From: Bacteroidales bacterium
GTDB lineage: Bacteria; Bacteroidota; Bacteroidia; Bacteroidales; Paludibacteraceae
DNA: 64,000 nucleotides
NCBI GenBank assembly: GCA_015061165.1
Contig: SUXC01000007.1
Span: forward strand, 1 to 64,000
Direction: 5' to 3'
Positions 35,601-44,421 of this stretch are shown piece after piece. The translations under genes and the position numbers were made by a program. The notes beneath the pieces are model-generated. The model worked only from the letters and a program-made list of their open reading frames with translations. It did not search any database and had not been told where the DNA came from. Within the stretch, counting starts at the first letter, position 1. Each line of letters opens with the position of its first letter.

Positions 35601-37412
35601 TTATAGTTTCACTCTTAGTAGTGCGTGCACGTCTGTGCGTGTATATTTTTTGTTATGTTCCATTGCCCATGCTTGTTGATATATAGTTTCGCTCACACGC
35701 AGATACACCGAAAATGTATTGTTAATCTTATACCGTGCATTCAACCATAACCGTCCACCCATACCATATACAAATGGGATGGCATACGCATATAACACAT
35801 CATTCTCATAGATATACACACGATTATCCCATTTCCGTGCATCAAACGCTTGCGCCCGCAGTTGCAACACGATGGGCACGTCAGCAAACCTATATTCCAC
35901 ATCCTGCAATACCGACCAACCATAACTCAGCCTGCTATTGACATATACCAAATTCCCATCTGCTTGTGTTTTCATTTTCCACTGACCCACTTTATATACC
36001 ATATTCCACCGCAGCGAATAAGTGTCTTTATCATCTTTCCTTTTTATTCGAAAGCGCGTATGTATACGATAGTCTTTTTGAGGTACAAAATCCGTTTGTA
36101 TCATAGTTTCAAACCCACTCTTCCATACATCTCCAAATGCTGATAATTGCCAATTGCTCAATCTATTATATTCTATTCCTAAATACCCTCCATGTTCATC
36201 TTTCATTCTTGTCCACGAGCATAGAGCATTGGCATATGCATTGTCAAATTCGGGGGAATAATACCGATAAATTGCTCTTAAATTCAAATCCGAAATAGGG
36301 GTATATCTTATGCCTGCTATACCACCTATTCCCCATTGTTCTCCTTTACTACCCGCCACTTCGCCCCAAATATCCACTTTTCCCCAATTCCATCGAGCAT
36401 TCATACCCATTACCGCGTGTGTACTTAGTAACTCCCCTCCTTTGAGGGAGGGGTCGGGGGTAGGCTGTCTTATTTCCTCCACTGCTGTAACTCCCACTTT
36501 CAGTTGCTTCCACCTGCCTGTCGCATTCACTCCCACTACATGTTTCCATTCTTCTTTACCCTCACGCAACGAATAAAACGCACTCACATCTGCCCATTTG
36601 CTCACTTGTGCAGTAGCACCTATGCCATGAAAATAATTATAACTATCGCCTACCGAACCAAACTTTTTCAATCCTTCCTCTGTGGTCGAAGTGGACTGAA
36701 TATACGCTGTTTTTCCTCGTTTGAACGGACTGCCAACTACCAAACCATAGCCAAAACTTGCTTGATAATTACCTGCTACCACTCGTTTCATTGGACCCAT
36801 ATCGCGCAATTCTACAAATCCGCCGTAGTCTATATTTTCCCATGTTGTGCCTTGTGTGCGACCTATCGTTACACCTGCCATCACTCTGTTTTGATAATTA
36901 AACCGATAGCGCAGTTTGCCATACATCGGATCGCCTTCATAGTCCTCTATGTTTCGTGCATCTGTCCGCAGCGTTATCTCATGATTAGCATAGTGAAACA
37001 CCTCCCTAAAATATAAATTATTGCCTTTAACCTCTAACCTTTCGCCTTTCGCCTCTACCTTTACAAACGGCAACAGATTCCTGATTTCATAATCCTTTAG
37101 ACAATCAATCAGTTGCAATTCATATATATCATTAAAAGGGTGTTTGTATTGATATAGCAAGATTGCATCTATCTGTTCATCGCTCAAGAAGTATAATCTA
37201 CTCAATTCATCGGCTGTTGTATGATTCAGGTCAATAGGATTTTCTGCTATTTCCATCAGTTCTTCCTGTATATCTTCCATGGGTACTTCCCCATCTTCCG
37301 AAAGTTGGTTGTAAATATCTTCCAGAATTTCATCCAGAGAAAACGACTCAGCGTGTATGGGCAACACCATACACAATGCAAAAACGATTATTACTATCCC
37401 TACACGCTTCAT
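35601..37412 (-). CDS. Helix-hairpin-helix protein with outer-membrane-like beta-barrel
   Basis: A 603-residue exported protein. A signal peptide (MKRVGIVIIVFALCMVLPIHA) is followed by an acidic segment and a ComEA-like helix-hairpin-helix (about 50-105: ENPIDLNHTTADELSRLYFLSD … NDIYELQLIDCL). The remaining 490 residues alternate short amphipathic strands and end in a strand-like VHALLRVKL, as in an outer membrane beta-barrel. The function is unknown; the combination recurs in Bacteroidota. Start 37412 is set by the promoter -7 box eight bases upstream. Two segments look like repeat insertions: KGERLEVKGN (about 37023-37060) and QPTPDPSLKGGEL (about 36430-36470). Confidence 0.8.
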   Translation of the reverse strand: MKRVGIVIIVFALCMVLPIHAESFSLDEILEDIYNQLSEDGEVPMEDIQEELMEIAENPIDLNHTTADELSRLYFLSDEQIDAILLYQYKHPFNDIYELQLIDCLKDYEIRNLLPFVKVEAKGERLEVKGNNLYFREVFHYANHEITLRTDARNIEDYEGDPMYGKLRYRFNYQNRVMAGVTIGRTQGTTWENIDYGGFVELRDMGPMKRVVAGNYQASFGYGLVVGSPFKRGKTAYIQSTSTTEEGLKKFGSVGDSYNYFHGIGATAQVSKWADVSAFYSLREGKEEWKHVVGVNATGRWKQLKVGVTAVEEIRQPTPDPSLKGGELLSTHAVMGMNARWNWGKVDIWGEVAGSKGEQWGIGGIAGIRYTPISDLNLRAIYRYYSPEFDNAYANALCSWTRMKDEHGGYLGIEYNRLSNWQLSAFGDVWKSGFETMIQTDFVPQKDYRIHTRFRIKRKDDKDTYSLRWNMVYKVGQWKMKTQADGNLVYVNSRLSYGWSVLQDVEYRFADVPIVLQLRAQAFDARKWDNRVYIYENDVLYAYAIPFVYGMGGRLWLNARYKINNTFSVYLRVSETIYQQAWAMEHNKKYTRTDVHALLRVKL

Positions 37413-37420
37413 TTCACCCG

Positions 37421-37452
37421 CAAAAGTACTAAAAATAACTGAAATATGCCAA
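37421..37452 (-). promoter_or_regulatory. Promoter of the helix-hairpin-helix barrel gene
   Basis: Minus strand TTG (37452-37450), 21 bases, TACTTTTG (37428-37421), then eight bases to the ATG; predicts a leaderless or nearly leaderless mRNA. Confidence 0.7.
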
Positions 37453-37467
37453 CTATTGCAAAAAAAT

Positions 37468-37498
37468 TTTGTGTTTACACAAATTTTTACTATCTTTG
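37468..37498 (+). promoter_or_regulatory. Promoter of the YbhN-like gene
   Basis: TTTG 37468-37471, 19 bases, TATCTTTG 37491-37498, nine bases before the ATG at 37508. Confidence 0.7.
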
Positions 37499-37507
37499 CA
37501 GCCCGAA

Positions 37508-38443
37508 ATGAAGCAAAACAAACCATATCTTCGGATTTTTAACACGCTGCTTATTCTTGTGGCGTATGGTTATTTGGCATATCGTTTGATTATTTTCGAC
37601 GATTATGCTTCTTTTCTTGCTGCTTTTCAGAGTATGGATGTATGGCATGCTCTTGTGCTTGTTACTGTGCTTTTGCTTATGCCTATCAATGTGCTTTGCG
37701 AAGCGGGCAAGTGGCGTCTTCTTTTGCGTGATGTCGAGCCAATGACTTTTTGGGGAGCGCAGCGCCAGGTCTATTATGGCTATGTAGGTGCTTTTATCAC
37801 TCCTTACCATGCTGGCGATTACCCTGCCCGTGCCATGTTGCTCAAGGATAAGGGCAATTTCTCTGCTGCGGTCGGACTTGGACTTGTGGGCACCGTAGCC
37901 CTCTTGCTTGTCGAACTCATCATTGGTGTACCTGCCACGTGGCTTTTTGCTTCATACGACCAGTCTATTCCTATGCAGTCGTTCGCCATTGCTTTTATTG
38001 TAGTTGTGTTGCTAATGAGTTTTCTGCCTCATTTGGTGCGTTATCTTACCAAGCGCCAATGGCAGTCCACCCAGATGCAGCAACTCGTGATGGCACTATC
38101 CAAAATATCCTACACTCGTTTTATGCAAACGGTCGGTTGGTCATTCTTGCGTTATATGGTGTGGGCAATCCAGTTGGCACTAACTTTGCATTTCTGCGGA
38201 GTGGAGATGTTACCGATGGAATATATGATTGCCATTCCGTTCTATTATATGGTGATTGCTATTTTCCCATCTATGCCAGCTTTGAATATTGCTATTCGTG
38301 GTAGTTGGTCATTGATTATTTTCAGTGCTTTCAGCGATAATGCAGCAGGTATTGCTTTTGCTGTGCTACTAATTTGGATTATCAATACGGTTTTGCCTAT
38401 GCTTATTGGCTCCATCCTCTACCGCAATGGCAAAACCAAATAA
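37508..38443 (+). CDS. Lysylphosphatidylglycerol synthase TM-region-like membrane protein
   Basis: A 311-residue integral membrane protein with about eight hydrophobic helices, of the YbhN/LPG-synthase transmembrane-region family (UPF0104). Visible segments: TLLILVAYGYLAYRLI near the start, FITPYHAGDYPARAMLLK (the family's conserved Thr-Pro...Gly…Ala-Arg region) and a late IPFYYMVIAIFPSMPALNIAIRGSWS. It lacks the cytosolic aminoacyl-transfer domain of MprF, so it is likely a lipid-handling transporter of unknown substrate. The start is set by the promoter; the in-frame upstream GTG at 37469 lies inside it. malQ begins 30 bases downstream. Confidence 0.85.
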   Translation: MKQNKPYLRIFNTLLILVAYGYLAYRLIIFDDYASFLAAFQSMDVWHALVLVTVLLLMPINVLCEAGKWRLLLRDVEPMTFWGAQRQVYYGYVGAFITPYHAGDYPARAMLLKDKGNFSAAVGLGLVGTVALLLVELIIGVPATWLFASYDQSIPMQSFAIAFIVVVLLMSFLPHLVRYLTKRQWQSTQMQQLVMALSKISYTRFMQTVGWSFLRYMVWAIQLALTLHFCGVEMLPMEYMIAIPFYYMVIAIFPSMPALNIAIRGSWSLIIFSAFSDNAAGIAFAVLLIWIINTVLPMLIGSILYRNGKTK

Positions 38444-38473
38444 ATTATGAACTTCTAAATAAATTACAAGAAT

Positions 38474-41080
38474 ATGACATTATCTTTTTCAATCAATTAC
38501 CAAGCGCAGTGGGGACAGCACATAGCCGTTCTCTATGCTGCGGATGCAGATGTGCAACAGGCTTCACCTCTGCAACTCGACCTTGAGTGCCATGGCTCTG
38601 CCGAATGGGCTGCACAACTAACACTTAGTGATATCCACAAGTATATTTCTTATGTCTATGTTGTCATGGATGAGAATGGCAATATCCTCCGTCGCGAGTC
38701 TATGCCTCATCTCCTCGAGTGCCAACCTGGCAATATTATCCTCCGCGACCTTTGGCAAGATAAAGACCGTTCTCTCTTCGGTTCTAAGGTCTTCAGCCAA
38801 GTGCTTTTCGCGCACCGCAAACCTTCTGCTGCGGCTAAGGCAACAGGCAATATCTGCCTTAAGGTCAGCGTACCTCGCCTCGAGCGCCATCAAGGTGTAG
38901 CCATCATGGGTAATATCCCTGCCCTCGGCGCATGGGACAAGAAGAAAATGCTCCCAATGACCAATAGCCAATCGCCTATTGCCAATAGCCACAACTACAA
39001 CCCCACTTGGACCGCCACTTTCCACGCCAAACTCGGCACTGTGGTTGAGTACAAGTATGTCATCTATGACCTCCAATCGGGCGACATCGTGGACATGGAG
39101 TGGGGCGAGAACCGCAAGATTTGGGACGTTCAACGTGCTAAGCACTATGTCCTCACCGATGCTCCTTTCCGCTATACACAAGCCAACTGGAAGGGCGCAG
39201 GCGTAGCGGTACCTGTCTTCTCTCTCCGTTCGGAGAACGGCTTTGGTATTGGTGAGTACCAAGACCTCAAACTCCTCGCTGACTGGGCTGTCGCTACAGG
39301 TCAAAAGATGATCCAGACCCTCCCAATCAACGACACTACTCTCCGTCACAACAACCTCGACTCTTATCCATACAACGCAGTCAGTGTCTTTGCCCTCCAC
39401 CCTATCTATCTTAATATCGAGAAGATGGGCACCCTCACTCCTACCCAACTGAAAAGGTATCGCAAGACACAGGAGGAGTTCAATGCCAAGACTATCGCTG
39501 ACTACCAATGCGTTTACGACGAGAAGATGAAGTACTTCAAAGCGCTCTACAAGGCCGACAAAGCCGAGCTCTTTGCTTCTGATGAATACAATGCTTTCCT
39601 CGCTGCCAACGAGGGATGGCTCCTTCCATATGCGCAGTTCATGTCCAAACGCGACAAGCAACCTAAGGACTTCTACTGCTACCTCCAGTTCCACGCCGAC
39701 AAGCAGCTCCGCGACGCTGTGGATTATGCGCACTCCGTAGGAGTGGCTATCAAGGGCGATATACCTATCGGTATCTCTCCTGATTCTGTGGATGCTTCCA
39801 CCGACCCACAACTCTTCAATCTCTCTGCTTCGGCAGGTGCACCACCCGATGACTTCGACGCACGTGGCCAGAACTGGGGCTTCCCAACCTACAACTGGGA
39901 TGTCATGTCGCAAGACGACTACCACTGGTGGAAGTTCCGTTTCACCAAGATGGCGGACTACTTCGATGCTTATCGTATCGACCATATCCTTGGCTTCTTC
40001 CGTATCTGGCAGATGCGCAAATCGGATGTTTGGGGACTCTGCGGACACTTCTCTCCTGCTATGCCATACTCCCTCCAAGACCTGTGGAACATGGGTGTGA
40101 AGCTCGATGAGGACCGCCTCACTCGTCCTTACCTCCGTGCTCACTTCCTCGGCGAAGTCTTTGGCTATGATACCGAGTTTGTGAAGCAAAACTTCCTCCT
40201 CACCAACGACGGCAATATCTACTACTTCCCTGAGCACCTTGACACCCAACGCAAGGTTCAGCAGTACTTCCTCGACCCTGAGCACCGTGCTGCGCTGGAG
40301 GGCAAGTGCAATATCGATAATGTCCTTAATGGCTTGCTCTATCTCCATTGCGAGATTCTCTTCGTGCGTGACCAGAAGAACCCTTCTATGCTCCACCCAC
40401 GTATTGCCATGTATCAGTCGCATAACTTCAGCGAGTTGTATGCCGACCAACGCCAACTCCTCATGGATATCCACAACGACTATTTCTACCACCGCCACAC
40501 GGCTTTCTGGCGTGATTCTGCGATGAAGAAACTCCCTACGCTCATCGCTGCTACCGACATGCTCTGCTGCGGCGAGGACCTTGGTATGGTGCCTACTTGC
40601 GTGCCTGAGGTAATGAGTCAATTGGAGATCCTCTCGCTTGAGATTCAACGTATGCCTAAGGATCCAACTCGTGCTTTTGCACACCCTGCTGATGCACCAT
40701 ATTTGAGCGTTTGTACCATTGGAACCCACGATATGAACCCTATGCGTGCATGGTGGGAGGAAGACCGCCAAGTTACTCAGAAGTTCTACAACGAGCAAAT
40801 GGGCTGGTGGGGTGAAGCGCCACAAGAGATGTCGCCAGAGATTGCTGAGTTTATCGTTAATCAACACATGTATAGCCCTGCAATGTGGGTGATTCTGCCA
40901 TTGCAAGACTGGTTGGCAATTGATGGTAATTTGCGTTTGCCTGACCAACATGCAGAGCGTATCAACTTGCCAAGTAACCCAGAACACTTCTGGAACTACC
41001 GCATGCACCTCACATTGGAGAACTTGTTGAAGCAAGACGCTTTCAACGCCCACGTGAAATCCCTCACCCAAGTGAGATAA
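38474..41080 (+). CDS. malQ: 4-alpha-glucanotransferase (GH77) with N-terminal starch-binding domains
   Basis: Transfers alpha-1,4-glucan segments between maltodextrins, working with the phosphorylase encoded at 30259. The 868 residues follow the plant DPE2-like plan: two N-terminal CBM20-like domains (about 1-105 and 118-245), then the GH77 barrel. The nucleophile is Asp503 in YRIDH, the acid/base Glu701 in CGEDLG and the transition-state Asp753 in GTHDMN. Residues about 162-173 (TNSQSPIANSHN) between the starch-binding domains are encoded by a CCAATAGCCAATCGCC repeat. Codon use leaves the opposite strand open for 855 codons, which is a shadow. A terminator-like stem follows at 41103-41132. 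Confidence 0.95.
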   Translation: MTLSFSINYQAQWGQHIAVLYAADADVQQASPLQLDLECHGSAEWAAQLTLSDIHKYISYVYVVMDENGNILRRESMPHLLECQPGNIILRDLWQDKDRSLFGSKVFSQVLFAHRKPSAAAKATGNICLKVSVPRLERHQGVAIMGNIPALGAWDKKKMLPMTNSQSPIANSHNYNPTWTATFHAKLGTVVEYKYVIYDLQSGDIVDMEWGENRKIWDVQRAKHYVLTDAPFRYTQANWKGAGVAVPVFSLRSENGFGIGEYQDLKLLADWAVATGQKMIQTLPINDTTLRHNNLDSYPYNAVSVFALHPIYLNIEKMGTLTPTQLKRYRKTQEEFNAKTIADYQCVYDEKMKYFKALYKADKAELFASDEYNAFLAANEGWLLPYAQFMSKRDKQPKDFYCYLQFHADKQLRDAVDYAHSVGVAIKGDIPIGISPDSVDASTDPQLFNLSASAGAPPDDFDARGQNWGFPTYNWDVMSQDDYHWWKFRFTKMADYFDAYRIDHILGFFRIWQMRKSDVWGLCGHFSPAMPYSLQDLWNMGVKLDEDRLTRPYLRAHFLGEVFGYDTEFVKQNFLLTNDGNIYYFPEHLDTQRKVQQYFLDPEHRAALEGKCNIDNVLNGLLYLHCEILFVRDQKNPSMLHPRIAMYQSHNFSELYADQRQLLMDIHNDYFYHRHTAFWRDSAMKKLPTLIAATDMLCCGEDLGMVPTCVPEVMSQLEILSLEIQRMPKDPTRAFAHPADAPYLSVCTIGTHDMNPMRAWWEEDRQVTQKFYNEQMGWWGEAPQEMSPEIAEFIVNQHMYSPAMWVILPLQDWLAIDGNLRLPDQHAERINLPSNPEHFWNYRMHLTLENLLKQDAFNAHVKSLTQVR

Positions 41081-41102
41081 TAGTTCTATATCATAATGCA
41101 TC

Positions 41103-41132
41103 AATCGCCAGTGCCCTTCAGCGCTGGCGATT
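41103..41132. terminator. Terminator-like hairpin after malQ
   Basis: AATCGCCAG pairs with CTGGCGATT around a 12-base loop, ending in TTTGC, 22 bases beyond the stop. Confidence 0.6.
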
Positions 41133-41366
41133 TGCTTATCACCCATACCTTCGATAAAAGTCCAATGAAGCCTAATAACGCCCAATTCTCAGATGTGCTA
41201 TTCTATATAATTTCCATAAAATAGTGTAAGTATGAGCTTATTCACATCTCCGGTGGCTCCTGCGGACGTGCCTGCAGGTTTGCATCTATACCATCAACGG
41301 CATGGAGGTATTTTTGTAGCGAAAAGCTTACAAAATACACTTTTTAAGTGGAATATCTCAAAAAAA

Positions 41367-41397
41367 TTGCTCAATCCAAATTTTTTGAGTAATTTTG
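41367..41397 (+). promoter_or_regulatory. Promoter of the secreted unknown at 41418
   Basis: TTG 41367-41369, 20 bases, TAATTTTG 41390-41397; sets the start at 41418 rather than the upstream in-frame ATG at 41232. Confidence 0.7.
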
Positions 41398-41417
41398 CAG
41401 CGCAAAATTGTTTTGTT

Positions 41418-42635
41418 ATGAAAAAGTTCGCATTACTTCTTGTCGCTCTATTTTTAACGCATTTAATGTATGCCGAAGAGCTTATAACAGTAAAAGGTTA
41501 TCACTTGCAAAATGCTTATTTTGCAGATACTATTAAACAGATTGGGTTTAAAGTACCTAATACTGACAAACTTTACAATAAAATAACTGAGACGAAGAAA
41601 TGTGGAGAGTGTTATATGAATGATAAAATCTTCTTTGCTTTCTCTGAAGGAGAGTTTTACTTGGAGGCTGTAATTGAAGATTTGAATTCATATATTTATG
41701 AAGAACCGCCTGTAGGTGGTGTCACAATTAAGTATAACGCTCGAATTATCTTTAGGAATAATAAAGAGGTTAAAGGAAGTTTAGGTTTCTTATATGAGAA
41801 AGGAAAATTTGCTTCGCCATATGCAATAATGGTCGTAGCAACAGCCGCTGATAAGAACTTCTATACATTGACTAAATCTGAAGCCATTTCTTATTCTTAT
41901 CATGGCTTGTCTGTGAATGAAAATCCAACTCGTTTAAAGACGATTGATGACGAGATGTGGGAATGGCAGATGTATGACTTAGGCAAGCAAGGTGGTTATT
42001 CACTTGGTAAACAGACCGGAGGAATCCACTTTATGGACATCTCCAGGTTGGCAATAGAGAAACAACGACATGGCTATCTGGATACAATAGCAGAACAAGT
42101 TAAAATAGGCATAGCGGATAATGGTCAGGCTATACAATGGGAAGATTCCAAGATGAAATCATTTAACATAGATAAACGAAATCTTTACTTAAATGGTTTT
42201 ATTGAAGGTAATGATAGATTTAACCCGAGAATTAAGTATAAAGCAGACATTAAGTACAAAGAATTTAACTTGATAAACAAAACACTCCCTGCTTTCTACT
42301 ATTCTGAGTTTAAGTACAAGGAAACCATCATTGAAGAGTATCCTCCAATGAAAGCTGTATTCTATTATAATGAGGACGTTAAGTTTTTCTATGCTAGTGG
42401 AACAGTAAAAAAAGTCCTAAAGAAAAATCCGTTTACTACCTTGGAAGAACTTGTGAAGGACTTTAACAAATGCGCCTACTACCATAATTGGAGCAGATCG
42501 GCATACAAGTCATACAAGGTGGAGTTATATTACGTTAAGGTTAAGTTAAGACTGCAGGAAATAGATAATCCTGAAAATTTTATCGAAACAGAGTACTTGA
42601 AACCCATTATCACGAGTATTAAGATTGAAAACTAA
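41418..42635 (+). CDS. Secreted protein of unknown function
   Basis: A 405-residue exported protein. The signal peptide is MKKFALLLVALFLTHLMYA (about 1-19). The mature part is rich in Lys, Tyr and Glu and reads as a mostly beta, soluble domain. KCGECYMNDKIFFAFSEGEF near 60-80 has two close cysteines. Repeated YK-containing strands (IKYKADIKYKEFNL near 275-288; SEFKYKETIIEEY near 297-309) suggest a layered beta structure. I do not recognise a family. The gene is AT-rich compared with malQ. The promoter at 41367-41397 sets the start. Confidence 0.75.
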   Translation: MKKFALLLVALFLTHLMYAEELITVKGYHLQNAYFADTIKQIGFKVPNTDKLYNKITETKKCGECYMNDKIFFAFSEGEFYLEAVIEDLNSYIYEEPPVGGVTIKYNARIIFRNNKEVKGSLGFLYEKGKFASPYAIMVVATAADKNFYTLTKSEAISYSYHGLSVNENPTRLKTIDDEMWEWQMYDLGKQGGYSLGKQTGGIHFMDISRLAIEKQRHGYLDTIAEQVKIGIADNGQAIQWEDSKMKSFNIDKRNLYLNGFIEGNDRFNPRIKYKADIKYKEFNLINKTLPAFYYSEFKYKETIIEEYPPMKAVFYYNEDVKFFYASGTVKKVLKKNPFTTLEELVKDFNKCAYYHNWSRSAYKSYKVELYYVKVKLRLQEIDNPENFIETEYLKPIITSIKIEN

Positions 42636-42893
42636 TTAAGTCATAGGTTCTTTTGACAAGTCGCGTCTTTTCGCGCACGCAAATAAATCCATATCTTTGC
42701 ACAAAAATTGCAAGGTATGGATTTTTCTTTTGATTCTATTGCTATTGTCCCCGAGCTGATTTGTTTGTTCATTATTCCCGAATACTATTCGGGTTTTCTT
42801 GCCTTTACACCTTACACTTTACACCATATAGGGCGGTCTTTGGCGTTCTAAAAGTCCTTCCCTTTAGGGGAGGATTTAGGAGAGGCTCCCCCT

Positions 42894-42983
42894 CCGCTAC
42901 CAACCCGCTACCAACCCGCTATCAACTACGTTACATATACGATAGATACACGATAGATATACGTTAGATACACGATAGATAAC
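42894..42983. repeat. Tandem GCTACCAACCC and ACGATAGATA repeats
   Basis: Three CCGCTA(C/T)CAAC units are followed by about four imperfect copies of a 12-base unit, ATA(C/T)ACGATAGAT with one ACGTTAGAT variant. Confidence 0.7.
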
Positions 42984-43064
42984 TATATTCTTACCGTAGG
43001 AATAGCGTATTTATCAAATACTTGTACTATTTCACTAAAAAATCACAAATTTTCCCTCCAAAAC

Positions 43065-43095
43065 TTGCAAATCTGTAAATATTGTTGTACCTTTG
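43065..43095 (+). promoter_or_regulatory. Promoter of the conserved small gene at 43243
   Basis: TTG 43065-43067, 20 bases, TACCTTTG 43088-43095. The ~140-base leader contains GCGCGGAC...GTCCGCGC, a palindrome of 8 bp arms near 43125-43147. Confidence 0.7.
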
Positions 43096-43242
43096 CCTTC
43101 TCATTTCACTATCAATTCGCCGAGCGCGGACGATGTTGGTCCGCGCAATGTTGTTGATTAAAGTTGTTTAGGTTGTTGAAAATACATCTACTTTGATATA
43201 TTGGATAATTTTGTATAATAAACTATAATTTTTGTTTTATAT

Positions 43243-43590
43243 ATGGCACGCACCACTCTCTCTCATCCCTTCGACTCCATGTCGGGCAAACTCGGCTCTA
43301 CCGATAAGATTATCATGCGCACGCGCAACGGTCGCACGCATGCTTATGTAGTCAAACACCCGTATAAAGGTCCTCTGGCGCCCTCTCGCCAGAAGGCTGT
43401 TTCTACTTTCTCAGAGGCAGTCAAACAGACCTCTGTCATCATGAACACCCCCGAACTCCGTTCCGAGTGGGAGGAGAAATACGCAGACTACCGTAAAAAA
43501 GCCGACCGCTATCCCAACACTCACCCTAATCCTTATACCACTTTCCGTGGTTTTATCATCGGCTCATTGATCCACACCTCGAAATCCTAA
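43243..43590 (+). CDS. Small basic protein, unknown function
   Basis: A 115-residue, Lys/Arg-rich protein starting MARTTLSHPFDSMSGKLG, with RTRNGRTHAYVVKHPYKG and a helical C-terminal half ending in FRGFIIGSLI. Its basic N-terminus and composition resemble small phage-structural or nucleic-acid-associated proteins, but I recognise no family. It has its own promoter and a long leader containing an 8 bp-arm palindrome. It stands just outside the left copy of the 150 bp repeat. Confidence 0.65.
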   Translation: MARTTLSHPFDSMSGKLGSTDKIIMRTRNGRTHAYVVKHPYKGPLAPSRQKAVSTFSEAVKQTSVIMNTPELRSEWEEKYADYRKKADRYPNTHPNPYTTFRGFIIGSLIHTSKS

Positions 43591-43951
43591 ATCACCTTAT
43601 CTGTTATACCCTCTGCGTACACACCGAGTAAACTTCCCGTTACTTGTTTAGCCTTGCGCTTCCGCCCGCAAGTGTTTCTCGTATTCCCACCACCTGTCTA
43701 GTGCTTGGCGCTAACTCGCTGAGTAAATATTCCTCCACCCTGCTCGACGGTGTCCCGTCTCATGTTTCCCGATTCCCTAATCTCCAAACTCTAAACAGTA
43801 GGCGCATACGGGGTCCCCGAAAACGCTCGTGGCGTTTTGGGGTGCTTGACGAATGCTATTCGGGTATCTAGTGCGACTATCTAACCCGCCACTTGTTTTG
43901 TTCTCGGCGATGGTTCGCCGAGCAAAAATACACACAAAATCACCATTATAC
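43591..43951. other. Repeat-filled spacer left of the accessory island
   Basis: No gene seen. It holds the left 150 bp repeat (43649-43798), a GGGGTCCCCGAAAACGC hairpin also found near 547-620, a CGAATGCTATTCGGG palindrome (about 43853) and a CTCGGCG/CGCCGAG palindrome (about 43904-43922). Confidence 0.6.
43649..43798. repeat. 150 bp direct repeat, left copy
   Basis: Same length as 48763-48912, with about 11 mismatches by eye (about 93% identity), same orientation. The two copies bracket a 5 kb island of unknown genes. Many mismatches fall in palindrome arms (for example CGCTGAG versus CGCCGAG). Confidence 0.85.
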
Positions 43952-43982
43952 TTGCATATATCAATAAAAAACACTACCTTTG
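43952..43982 (+). promoter_or_regulatory. Promoter of the candidate structured RNA
   Basis: TTG 43952-43954, 20 bases, TACCTTTG 43975-43982: a full consensus. No open frame of any size begins within the next 300 bases. Confidence 0.8.
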
Positions 43983-43988
43983 CACCCG

Positions 43989-44281
43989 TAATTAGCCCAC
44001 GCCTTGGGATTATGTCTTTCGGGTGGGGTGGTTGCAGACATAATAAGGCGTCATAGGCGCTTTGTGCTTGGCTACATGGAATCTGGTAAATTCAACGTAA
44101 ATCCAACACATTGCAGCATTTTGATGTCCTCGGGATATGTATATCTATCTCCGTACACCTAAAATAGATAGGTGTGCGCGTGCGTACATATCGGCGTGGG
44201 CTTCGGTGTTGCTAGTTCGGATTTACAGGCAATACCAGAGCCTCATGTAGCGGAACAGCAACAGTGCAGTCCCGCTTTTTT
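43989..44281 (+). ncRNA. Candidate structured non-coding RNA, class unknown
   Basis: Transcription from the promoter at 43952-43982 should start near 43989. The sequence then shows an ordered set of pairings: P1 AGCCCACGCC (43994-44003) with GGCGTGGGCT (44193-44202); a hairpin ATTATGTCT/AGACATAAT (44009-44017, 44036-44044); and a hairpin GATATGTA/TACATATC (44134-44141, 44185-44192) with inner ACACCT/AGGTGT. GTAAATCC-AACAC (44097-44109) can pair with GTGTT (44206-44210) and GGATTTAC (44219-44226), which crosses P1 and so forms a pseudoknot. AGGC/GCCT and AGCGG/CCGCT stems follow, the last ahead of six Ts. I found no tmRNA, RNase P or SRP signatures. It could also be a long leader of the gene at 44422. 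Confidence 0.65.
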
Positions 44282-44299
44282 GTATGCCTACTATTATCC

Positions 44300-44366
44300 A
44301 TGAGTAACTTCTCTTTGGACGTACAGGGTATTCTCAGGACCTCAAGGTATGGGGAGAAGTTACTCA
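44300..44366. repeat. Inverted repeat with 14 bp perfect arms
   Basis: ATGAGTAACTTCTC (44300-44313) and GAGAAGTTACTCAT (about 44353-44366) around a ~39-base spacer. The left arm begins a 25-codon open frame (MSNFSLDVQG..., stop TAA near 44377), so a short leader peptide is possible. Confidence 0.7.
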
Positions 44367-44421
44367 TTTATATATAATTTGGACAAATTCACATAACAAT
44401 AATCTTAAAACTAATAAACTT

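Larger units (their letters stand above)
41081..41417. other. Intergenic: malQ terminator and promoter of next gene
   Basis: A hairpin at 41103-41132 follows malQ. The consensus promoter at 41367-41397 serves the gene at 41418. In between I see only a CCTGC/GCAGG palindrome near 41258-41277 and no gene. Confidence 0.6.
42636..43242. other. Repeat-rich intergenic region and leader of the next gene
   Basis: Contains a TTTGCAC promoter-like box (about 42695), a CCCGAATACTATTCGGG palindrome (42777-42793), reverse GTGTAAAG heptamers (about 42803-42825), a CCTTTAGGGGAGG repeat, ACCCGCTACCA repeats and an ACGATAGATA tandem (42936-42983). A consensus promoter at 43065-43095 follows, with a long leader to the gene at 43243. 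Confidence 0.65.

Noticed and set aside
38618-41185. An 855-codon open frame on the minus strand opposite malQ
   Set aside because: It lies antisense to a complete, motif-verified GH77 gene and has no family motifs; the strong codon bias of malQ avoids codons that would create stops on the other strand.
43989-44377. Retron or tmRNA gene
   Set aside because: There is no reverse transcriptase gene nearby, and no tRNA-like CCA end or tag frame of tmRNA. RNase P hallmarks are also absent.
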